Of a stretch of 64,000 bases of DNA, positions 23,595 to 33,181 are shown one piece after another. The stretch is taken from positions 19,960,288 to 20,024,287 of the forward strand of contig NC_135246.1 in assembly GCF_947623445.1 (NCBI RefSeq). Direction: 5' to 3'. The notes below the pieces were generated by a model that worked only from the letters and a program-made list of their open reading frames with translations, searched no databases and was not told where the DNA came from. This DNA comes from Clavelina lepadiformis. Taxonomy: Eukaryota > Chordata > Ascidiacea > Aplousobranchia > Clavelinidae. Each line of letters opens with the position of its first letter. The first letter of the stretch is position 1. Made by a program: the position numbers and the translations under genes.

Positions 23595-26112
23595 ATGACG
23601 TCATTGACAGCTGCTTTCTTAGCGCTGGTGTTTGCTGTTAATCTGGCGACGTTTGTGCTGAGTCAAAATGAACAGATTTGTTTGCCTGTTCCACGTGATG
23701 CTCTAGGAATCCTGCAAGGGAGAGGCCCGCGAGGACCATCCGGTAAACGGGGAATACCAGGACCTCAGGGCACGCAAGGAGCAAAGGGGAATCTCGGTCC
23801 ACCTGGCCAGTGTCAATGCGATCTAATCGAAGTTGTCGAACTTAAGAAAAGGTTGGATACGTTGGATCGTTTACATGAAGCTGTTCGAGGTAATTTACCA
23901 ACAATAAATAAGTTGTTTTATCAAAAGATTAATGTAGATTGGTCGCATTATGACAATATGTCGAGGAGTGGCAGGACTATACAAAACAGTCAAATAATCT
24001 AAACAAACAAGCTAAAACGATGCAGACGTTTTTTTGAAAACATTTCGATCCATACAGCAGCCATTACACTGCTGATATATTGCAAAGCATAACATTTGTC
24101 GAATGTCATATGAGAGCTTCATATCACGACTTGTTCACCGCAATCATGTCTCACGTTTTCGCATTATCATGTTGCACCGAGCTAAAGTATGTGAATGTAT
24201 TCACTGACAGCATTTTTTTATGCATTTTAGTAGTTTATGTTTGTAAGCAATTTCTAAATAACTAATCTGATGTCTTCAATTTAACACTTGACAACAAATT
24301 GATATTGCACGAAATTAACGCACCAAGAAACTTTACAAAACTCACACCAACAAATCAAGTCCTCTTGAGCAAAATGACAGGGCAACATTGCAAAAACGTT
24401 TTCCTTCCAAGCTCAAGTGTTTGAATATTTTATGTTGTTTTGAAGGTTTCTACTTTGTATTTATCCCAAGTCCAGATAAAGGTGTTTGGTTTGACGTCAG
24501 AGCTTAGAAAATAAGGCATTATAGGGACTTTCCCTTTAGCCAACGGCAGGTTTTTTAAGGTTTGGCTTTGGCGACCGCTAAAAATTTTTAAAACCGCAAG
24601 TTAGTGTTTTAAGAAACCGTAACTGCTCATTTTCTGCTGTAGGAACCGTGGTAGAAATTTTAAGACTCCGTTTCGGTCCCTCAAAATACTTTAAAACTAC
24701 ACTGTCCAGTTGTACAAAGATGTATATTTTACATGGAGCCCAATCCTTTGCTTATCCTAATATCGAGCAAATAAAAGACACTTTATTCAACTCTGCTTGT
24801 AAATAAAGCAAACCACAACCATTAACAACATAAACTCGGGCTGTTTGCTTAAATTCCAGGTCCGTCCTTGCTTCTTTTCAAGACTTTCCAGTCTTCGAAA
24901 TTGTTACCAATGTTGAAAGAGCTAATTTTTACATTTAATTTCTATATTTAGTAAATTTAATTTCTAGAAATATAAACATTAAACACAACACTTTAACCGA
25001 TACATGCCGCGAATTTGAAATTTGTTTTGTGATTTTTCTTCATAAAGGATTCAATTACATACAAACCATTCAGTAAAACTGTGGTGGCAAGATTGTCCAT
25101 TTAACTTTGGTTTTGATGTTTGTTAATTAATACTTTTATAATGAAACGGTTACTTCTATTGAACAATCGGATAAAATTAAATAAAGGCAGAACTTGTAAC
25201 AAAACGATCATAACCTGGTGTGGTGGTGGACAAAATGAGATATTTTTTGAATTAGCATCATGAATATTTCCAAAACATTTAAAATAACACCAAATAATTT
25301 GCTGTTGACCGGTGTTATCCATGTATTGAACTAAATTGACCGGTAAATCCTTGTAAATATGATTTCTATAAATTGTGGTAACTCCCTACACTTTGCTCAG
25401 AAGAAGAACTTTATTTATTTCTGCCAGGTTATGGGTTTTGGAAATTCATCACATTTAAGAACATTTCAGCAACTTGATATTTACATTTCACAGAGGAAGT
25501 ATGCTTGGTTGGTGTGAAAAGTGGGAAAGTGCGAGATGACGAAATGACCGCATCGTCGACCCACTCTAATGAAGCTTATGCTGCTCATAGAGGAAGATTG
25601 GATGGAAGAAGTTATTGGGTTCCTCATTCATCAAAATATCGTAAGTAATGCGTCTCGCCTCTAAGAATCTTATCAATGCTGCCAAGATATGATGACGTAA
25701 TATTTTCATGCAGACTCGCCAGGAGAGTGGCTTCAAGTTGACTTGAGAACTCCGACCACAGTGACAGGTGTAGTCACCCAGGGAGGTGGTGCTTGGTGGA
25801 TGACAAGCTTCAAGATATCATTTGGAAATTCCACCAATCAGCTGCAAGTGATACAAGATGTCGATGGAAACGACATGGTAAGTTGATAGTTGTGATAAAA
25901 GTTCGATAAAAGTTAAGTTGTGTTTATATCAAGATACACAGCTTTGTTTATTTTGAGTTTGTTTGTTTTTGTAGGTTTTCCTAGGCAACACTGATTCCGA
26001 TACTCACGTGCAGAATATATTTCCGACACCAATTAAAGCCAGATACTTCAGACTTATTGCGGTCACCTTTAATGTTGGCATCGTCGTACGTTTGGATTAT
26101 CTGACTTGCTAA
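23595..26112 (+). CDS. Complete collagen-discoidin secreted protein (unit D)
   Basis: The exons 23595-23889, 25494-25640, 25714-25877 and 25975-26112 (TAA) total 744 nt and code 247 aa in matching phases. The layout is the same as unit B: signal peptide MTSLTAAFLALVFAVNLATF, a conserved NEQICLPVPRDALGILQGRG segment, about ten Gly-X-Y triplets (GPRGPSGKRGIPGPQGTQGA), CQCD, then a longer helix (LIEVVELKKRLDTLDRLHEA) with heptad-like leucines, and one F5/8C domain from EEVCLVGVKSGKVRDDEM to VVRLDYLTC. The head is very close to that of B; the discoidin part differs more, mainly in loops. One triplet reads GNL where B has GNP. Expected to be secreted and oligomeric; the function is not shown by the sequence. 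Confidence 0.9.
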
Positions 26113-27036
26113 GTCGATGACACGACCGACCTGAAGAGACAACCCGATGTTGAATTTCCGATGTGGATGTTGTTGGTTTTTGACTTCCCTGTGAATATTA
26201 GTGTTAAGCCCATGTTATAATATTAAGTCCACTTTTTTCCCATTACTTTGGATTTATTGGTTAAATTGTTCAATTAATTTTGTGCCCATGGTTTTGCATT
26301 TCGTAGCCAACGGGCAGTTTTGCACTTTGGTGACTTTAAACCAAATTTATATATGAGTCACAATAATAAAACAAAAAAACATGATGTGTATTGTGTGAGT
26401 TTGTTGACTTCTTTTGTTGGACATAGAGATATAAAACAAGTCACAACGACAGATGTTTGCATAGGTTTGACCCTGTATAACTATATTGGAATGATTTATA
26501 GCAATGTTTGCTGTGTTTTGTCAACTACATATTAAAATTTTTTTTCTGCTGTGCTTAATGTTTATCCAATACGGTCTTCGCATTATACAGGACCCCATAG
26601 AGCATAGGGATAAATCCAATTGTTGCCACTTAATTTTGTCTGCTGTAGGCAAATTTTAAAGAGAGTCTGAAGGATTTTAAAATTCGTTGGTTGTAGCCGC
26701 AGGTTCAATTTAACAAAAATATTTGTGAAACCTGTTAACAATTAATTTTATGACGTCATATTGAATTAAGCACTTTGTCGTTGCTGCTCGCATCTGTCAT
26801 CACAAGGAAGCTCCAACAATGTTGAAAAGTTGCATTTTTCAAGACACTTCTTGTTTTTCGCAGTTCAACCATTTTGTCATTTTGGTATTTCCAGCTCAAA
26901 TCTATCAGCCGTCCAACACCTGCAAAAAAACGCAAACGCTCAAAGAGATTTATTTTGTGATTTTAGCTCCTTTTTATTTTAACATAGAACTCCACAAATA
27001 ACCAGACCATTCCAGACTTAGGCTGTAGGCTGTAAA
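26113..27036. repeat. Duplicated inter-unit spacer, copy 2
   Basis: Second copy of the spacer following unit B. It carries the GTATAACTATATTGGAATGATT block and the 26720-27020 block, which ends at GAACTCCACAAATAACCAGACCATTCCAGACTT. No gene. At about 27020-27036 it is joined directly to the donor end of a head exon. Confidence 0.75.
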
Positions 27037-28732
27037 CTGTCTTCGAGGTAAATCAGCAGCATGTTTTAAGAAAGTAAGTAAGTTGGTCGCATTATGACAA
27101 TATGTTGAGGAGTGGCTGGATTGTACAAAACAGTTAAATAATCTCAACAAACAATCTAAAACGATGCAGAAGTTTTTTTTAAAAACAATTCGATCCATAC
27201 AGCAGCCATTACACTGATGGTATATTGCAAAACATAACATTTGTCAAATTTCATATGAGAGATTCATATCACGACTTGTTCACCGCAATCATGTCTCACG
27301 TTTTCACATTATCATGTTGCGCCGAGCTAAAGTATGTGAATGTTTTCACTAACAGCATTTTTTTATGCATTTTAACAGTTTAAATTTGTAAGCAATTTCT
27401 AAATAACTTATCTGATGTCTTCAACTTAATACTTGACAACGAATTGATGCTGCACGAAATTAACGCACCAAGAAACTTTACAAAACTCGCACAAACAAAT
27501 CAAGTCCATCTTGAGCAAACAGACAGGGAATCATTGCAAAAACGTTTTCTTTCCAAGCTCAAGTGTTTAAATATTTTATGTTGTGCTGAAACTTTCTTTG
27601 TATTTATCTCAAGTCTAGATAAAGGTGTTTGGTTTGACTTCGGAGCTTAGAAAATATGGCATTAGAGGGACTTTCCCTTAAGCCAGCTATAGGTCTTTTA
27701 GGGTTTGGCGACTGCTAAAAATTTTAAAAACCGCAATTTAATGTTTTAAGAGATCGCAACTGCTCATTTTTTGTTGTAGGTACCGCGGTACAAATTTTGA
27801 GATATCGTTTCGGTCCTTCAAGATACCTAAAAACTACACTGGCCAGTTGTACAAAGATGTATATTTTACATGGAGCCCAATTCTTTGCTTATTCTAATAT
27901 CGAGCAAATAAAAGACACTTTATTCAACTCTGCTTGTAGATAAAGCACAACATTACCGCATAAACAACATATTTATATACATATACATATATATATACAC
28001 ATATATATACATATACAACATATACATATACATTTATTTCTGCGATACCAGGTCATGGGTTTTGGAAATTCGTCACATATAAGAATATTTCAGCAACTTG
28101 GTATTTATATTTCACAGAGGAAGTATGCTTGGCTGGTGTGAAAAGTGGAAGAGTGCGAGATGATGAAATGACTGCATCGTCGATGCACTCTCAACCTTAT
28201 GCTGCTCATGAAGGAAGATTGGATGTAGAAAGATATCGGGCTCCTCCTCCATCAAAATATGGTAAGTAGTTTGTTTCGCCTCTAAAAATTCTATCAAAGC
28301 TGCCAAGATATGATGACGTAATGTTTTCATGCAAAGACGCCAGGACAGTGGCTTCAGGTTGACTTGAGAACTCCGACCACAGTGACAGGTGTAGTCACCC
28401 AGGGAGGTGGTGATTGGTGGGTGACAAGCTTCAAGATCTTATTTGGAAACTCTACCAATCAGATGCAAGTGACACAAGATGTCGATGGAAACGACATGGT
28501 AAGTTGATATTCGTGATAAAGTTCGATAAAAGTTAAGTTGTGTTTATATCAGGATACACAGCTCTGTTTATTTCGATTTTGTTTGTTTTTGTAGATTTTC
28601 CAAGGCAACACTGATACCGATACACACGTGCAGAATATATTCCTGAACCCAATTAAAGCCAAGTACTTCAGAATTATTGCCGTCACCTTTCATACTGGCA
28701 TCAGCTTACGTTTGGATTATCTGACTTGCTAA
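27037..28732 (+). pseudogene. Discoidin tail E: head lost, second acceptor damaged
   Basis: The unit starts with CTTCGAGGTAAATCAGCAGC (27041), which is the last few bases of a head exon plus its donor; the signal and collagen codons are missing. The intron then follows that of unit B, but its 3' half is replaced by a TA-rich run. The discoidin exons correspond to 28118-28261, 28335-28498 and 28595-28732. The acceptor of the second exon reads ATGCAA where all other copies have ATGCAG; the next AG, two bases on, would shift the frame. The conserved YW of the first exon is YR here (RYRAPPP). It is either a pseudogene or a tail reachable only with exon skipping or another acceptor. Confidence 0.75.
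27966..28035. repeat. TA/CATA-rich low-complexity run in the tail E intron
   Basis: About 70 bp of ATATAC/ATACAT repeats. It replaces several hundred bases of intron present in units B, C and D, so the intron of E was shortened at a microsatellite. Confidence 0.85.
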
Positions 28733-29370
28733 GTCGATGACACGACCGACCTGAAGAGACAACCCGATGTTGAATTTCCGATGTCGATGTTGTTCCATTT
28801 TGACTTTCCTGTTAATATTAGTGTTAAATCCATGCTATAGTATTAAGTCCACTTTTTTCTCATTATTTTGGATTTATTGGTTCAATTCACTTAATTTTGT
28901 GCTCGTGTGTTTGCATTTCGTAGCCAACGGGCAGTTTTGCACTTTGGTGACTTTAAACCAAATTTATATATGAGTCACAATAATAAAACAACAAAACACG
29001 ATAAGTAATTTATTATGTGAATTAGTTGACTTCTTGTGTGTTGGATATAGAGATATAGAACAAGTCACAACGACAGGGTTTTGCATAGGTTTGACCCAGT
29101 ATAACTATATTGGCATGATTTATAGCAGTGCTTGCTGTGTTTTGTCACCTACATATTAACATTTTTTCTGCTTTGCTTAATGTTTATCCAATACGTTTTG
29201 TAAGACCTCTGCATTATACGGGTCGCATTATATGGGTACGTATAACTATACAGTAAATCGGACAAGTCCGCTTATCGCCCCTTAATTTTGTCTACTGTAG
29301 GTAAACTTAATTTGTATGGGCAAATTTTAAAGGGAATTCTAAGGATTTTAAAATTCGATGGTTGTAGCCG
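28733..29370. repeat. Duplicated inter-unit spacer, copy 3
   Basis: Third copy of the spacer, with the same blocks as copies 1 and 2 up to CGATGGTTGTAGCCGCAGG. There it jumps to the middle of the LINE end; the roughly 900 bp found between these points in copy 1 (about 15770-16657) are deleted. Confidence 0.75.
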
Positions 29371-29745
29371 CAGGACGTGCATAACGCGAACAACTTCAGT
29401 ACTGTACTTTAAAAAAATCACTGAAACAAACCTCTTTCGCTCTGTTTATCTGCCTTAAGTTTTTTCTACACCAACTATTATGGCAGTTTTTACAGACCTT
29501 TTATTTGTGTTATACTCTTAGAACTGTTATCTATGCCATATATGTTAAGCGCCTTCGAGCGATCAATTTTTTTACCGAAATACGGCGCTATACAAATAGT
29601 ATGATTTTTTAGTTATCGTATCAAACAATTCCATAAAGTTCTATCACTTGAAATATTGAAAAAAGGAATGGATTATATGAACAACTAAGCAACGTCGCTT
29701 GTTTTGGTTATACGGCTATTTTGTGCACTTATAAGGCTTGACGTT
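29371..29745 (+). mobile_element. Second, shorter LINE 3' end with copied flank
   Basis: GACGTGCATAACGCGAACAA matches GACGTGCGCAACGCGGACAG of the LINE at 16656, and the homology runs on through the tail and about 130 bp beyond it (AAAAAAGGAATGGATTATAT, ACAACTAAGCAACGTCGC). The shared 3' flank shows a segmental copy. The frame is no longer open. Confidence 0.75.
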
Positions 29746-30513
29746 ACCAGTGACCGCCTATCGCCCTATTTTCTTGTATTTGCTTCTATTTCTTGGCCTT
29801 GTTTGGTCAATTTGCAGAATAAGTTCGTTTTCATTGAAGCATTAACTGCGCGTTATCGTTATTTGTAGCGGTCCTTTTTTGCCATGAAAAAATTCTAGCA
29901 AACTATTTCATTTAGATATATATATATGCAGAAGTATAATTTTTTCAGGAGGTATATTTTTTGAATATAGATTGGATTTGATACCTATAGATACTGAGCA
30001 CCAAACTTGTTTTTTCTTTGAACAAGCTCTAAGGTATAAACAAATGAATTCTTCATAGAAAAAATTGCTATGATTTTCATGGGTGTTATGGCGATTTTAG
30101 CATCCGGGAACGCAAATACTGACGAGGGAAATTTCCCTCGAAAACAAGACCCTCCTCAGGTCAAGTCGTAAACAAGAATAATTTTGTTGTTTTATTTGCA
30201 GTTGTTTGCCCGTTAGGCTGTAAGGTCATTCGTGTGTGTTTGTATGTCAGCTGTTGGTTAGTTATCAGTGTAGCTTGTAAGTTGAGATACTTTATGTTGT
30301 TGTCATTTCCTAACTTGCTTACTGTTTTAACGCGAGTATAGGCTATAGCCTTCACTAGACCCTAATAGTTTCTAAGTCATGGAAGTGTAGCTTTAAGCTA
30401 GCATAGACCAGCCATTTGCTATACCTAAGAACTTAGCTTCTTCTAAAACCTAGCCTGCAGTATAAATTCTGAAATTAGACCTAGGCTGCCAGAATGCTTG
30501 AATTCTGCTGTAC
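29746..30513. other. Gene-free spacer, end of the lectin array
   Basis: Homology to the lectin units stops near 29745. A short ATATATATATATGC run is near 29917. No gene seen. Confidence 0.45.
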
Positions 30514-30521
30514 GGTTAGGT

Positions 30522-30845
30522 CAGGGGTTCCCAACCGGTGGTACGCGGGAGCTTTCCAGGTGGTACGCGAGCAGCTCTCCGTTTCATGCGATATACGGTA
30601 TAGTAGTATAACAATTTAATTTTGAGTTGCTAAAATATGCGAACAACACTTTTATTTCTTTCCGTACTAAATTCTCTGCACTCAGTAAGCTACTTTTGTC
30701 GATCTTGCTCCCTGCTGTCATTGTTATTAATACAATGCTGCTGTGCGAATATTGGATCAAATTAGTTCTTTTGAAAATAGTGGTACGTGTTGACAATCCG
30801 TGGTGGCTAAGTGGTACGAGAACATAAAAAGGTTGGGAACCCCTG
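30522..30845. mobile_element. hAT-like MITE, 324 bp, perfect ends
   Basis: Perfect 15-bp terminal inverted repeats, CAGGGGTTCCCAACC at left and GGTTGGGAACCCCTG at right. They are flanked by a perfect 8-bp duplication GGTTAGGT (30514-30521 and 30846-30853). Inside lie GGTGGTACGCG and GGTGGCTAAGTGGTACGAG subterminal repeats. No protein is coded. The perfect ends suggest a young copy. Confidence 0.93.
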
Positions 30846-30853
30846 GGTTAGGT

Positions 30854-32021
30854 CATAGAACAAGAATACCAAACTGTACAAACTTCTGTACTTACTGACT
30901 TTTTAAAGTTGAGGAAGTTGAACTGACTTTGTACGGTGTTTTGCGTTTAATAGTGTTAGGCTATTTTGCTGTATAAATGCTCTTAAAGTGACTACGAGTA
31001 CTTTGGTTTCCTATAGACTAAGATATCCTAGTTATTTTTGTATGTCATAGTCTAAATGTCGTAAGTTTCAAGTTCAGAAATTTAGTTTCAAATGTTAATT
31101 TTTTTCTGGTTACCTATTGATCACTTAATAAAGGTTGTGGTTTGAAACAAAACTTTAAAGCCCCTTAAAAATCAGAATAAGAAGGTTTGGTCGACCGGTA
31201 CAACTAAAGGACAGGTGGTTGTGCGAGAATGTGTTGTAATGAGAATGATGGACTTGATCTTGAACTTTTATAAAATCAAAACGAAGATTCTCATTTTTTT
31301 GATTTAGCATCCTTGGAGAGAATTGTAAAAAATTTAAGCTTTCTACGATTTACGTAATGTCAGTCAAGGAGTACCCGCAACTTGAAAACTGATTTTTAGG
31401 GTATGGCGAAGGTGGCGCTAGTACGTTGTTGCGTTGCTGTCACGATGCTGCGTTGTTGATCTGTTGCTGACTCCTGCTTCAGAAGGCTGCTACTCCGTTG
31501 TCTGTTACCTTCGCTCATATATTAAAGGAAAAAAAAGGCACGACCTTCTTACTTCAAGTCTTTAATCGAACTGATGTCCTGCGCTCAAACAATGCAAAAC
31601 GAAAAAGGGGACGATAAACGAACTAGCAGTGCTTAAATCAACATGTGCTGGGAGCGTTGTGAGAGCGCCATCCAGCGACAAAACAAACAAAACACCCAAC
31701 GGCCGCTACATACACGTCTGAAACTTAGAAAACTTAAATCCTGGTCTCTACCGAAAACCATTTTTATTGAAATAAAACAGCTTTTTAGCCCAGAATTTAT
31801 GCTGCTACGTTTACTCTTTTTCTTAACCCTTCCAAGTTTTTTTGTGTTGATTTTCCATGTTTACAATTTTGAGATTGACCGTAATTTCAGAATAACTGAC
31901 TGTGGTGTACAAATTTGACGCGAATGGATAAAATGTTTCTTGCAGATCATCGGTTGTGTTTATCTAGTCAAGTGTTTATAATCAGAAGATAGAATGGTAT
32001 TATGAGTCATAGATGGTCCAG
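30854..32021. other. Gene-free spacer
   Basis: No supported gene. An imperfect inverted repeat, ATGGCGAAGGT ... ACCTTCGCTCAT (about 31401-31517), encloses GTTGCTG/GCTGCG-rich sequence; its nature is unknown. Confidence 0.4.
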
Positions 32022-32029
32022 GTCATGAG

Positions 32030-32451
32030 CATAGGCGGACAGTACCGCGGTAATTTTGAAAAAATAGTACCAAATTATTTTTTTCAAGAAATTTCGGTCA
32101 GCCCCATTACTCGGTAGTTTTCGCGTGATTAGTTCAAAATTTTAACAAGTATGTTTTCAAAAACACATGTTGATTAATCCTTAATACCAATTGTAGCATC
32201 TGTCGATGTTTTTTAATCTAGAAATATCAAGTAAAATTGCAAACGAGTAACGTCTCATATGTTTTGACCTGGAGTAACCTTAACCATGGCAAATATTGCA
32301 TTTGCTTCAAGGTCTTTTACACATAAAGTACCGACAAAGTACTGAACTACTTTTTGAAACAGTAGCGAATATCGGAACCGTCGGTACACTTTTTGCCAAG
32401 TTCTGGCACCGTTACCGACGGTACTTTCACATTACCAACTGCCCACCTATG
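32030..32451. mobile_element. MITE, 422 bp, hAT-type duplication
   Basis: The ends are CATAGGCGGACAGT at left and ACTGCCCACCTATG at right, imperfect terminal inverted repeats of about 14 bp. They are flanked by a perfect 8-bp duplication GTCATGAG (32022-32029 and 32452-32459). The inside is rich in GGTAC/GTACC motifs near both ends. It is non-coding. The 8-bp duplication points to a hAT-type transposase. Confidence 0.9.
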
Positions 32452-32459
32452 GTCATGAG

Positions 32460-33181
32460 ATAGTGCTAGACTTTATATATAGTCATGTTGGTGTGTTTTT
32501 TGAAGTGGCTATTCAGACATTTCGGCCTGCTGCTGGTTTAGTTTTTGCCACACATTATCTCAGTTTTTTTGAAGTGTTTCTGTGTTTACTGCCATGTGTA
32601 TATATATGCTATAAATTATTATAAATTTTAATCAAAGTTATCTCGTATTTTCTAGATAAAATATCGCAAGTTTTAAATTGTGGCATCAGGCGCTTAATAT
32701 TAAGTGCCCGATGCAATTGCTTTGAAATTGTGTCATTTGCTGTGGCAAGTTATTTCCTCCGAAAATGGCCTTAGTCTGACTGTGGCGTTCATAGCATAAG
32801 GCTGCAAGAAACCCTGTACAAATATTGGAGCGTACATTTGTCACCGATGGACCCAAAAGATTTTGCGATCGGTGAAGCAGAGAAGTTGGATCATGGATGC
32901 AGGTGAAATTGTTATATTTTGCCAACGTATGAAAACTTTCTTTTTTCTTAAAACAACTTCACCTCAACTTCATCACTATGCGTGTTATCAAATTAATTTT
33001 TTGCATAAACAGTTGAACACCAGGATTCCACTGACCAAGTAACCCATATCAAAGAATAGTTAACAGCACTATTTGGTGTTGTGTGTACAGACTATGGCTA
33101 TAAGAGTGCAGCATGTACCTGCTTTGCATCTTTCTGTCATTTCAATGAAAATTTTTTTTTAGGTTGCCGCTATACAGCACA
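32460..33181 (+). promoter_or_regulatory. Upstream region and leader acceptor of ZFAND4
   Basis: About 700 bp before the ZFAND4 start. A strong acceptor, a run of T ending in TTTAG at 33151-33162, lies 19 bp before the ATG. This fits either a 5' untranslated exon farther left or spliced-leader addition, common in tunicates. No upstream exon can be fixed from sequence alone. Confidence 0.5.

Noticed and set aside
31643-31918. 91-codon open frame with a hydrophobic stretch
   Set aside because: No family resemblance, no nearby promoter or poly(A) evidence; chance frame in AT-rich DNA is likely.
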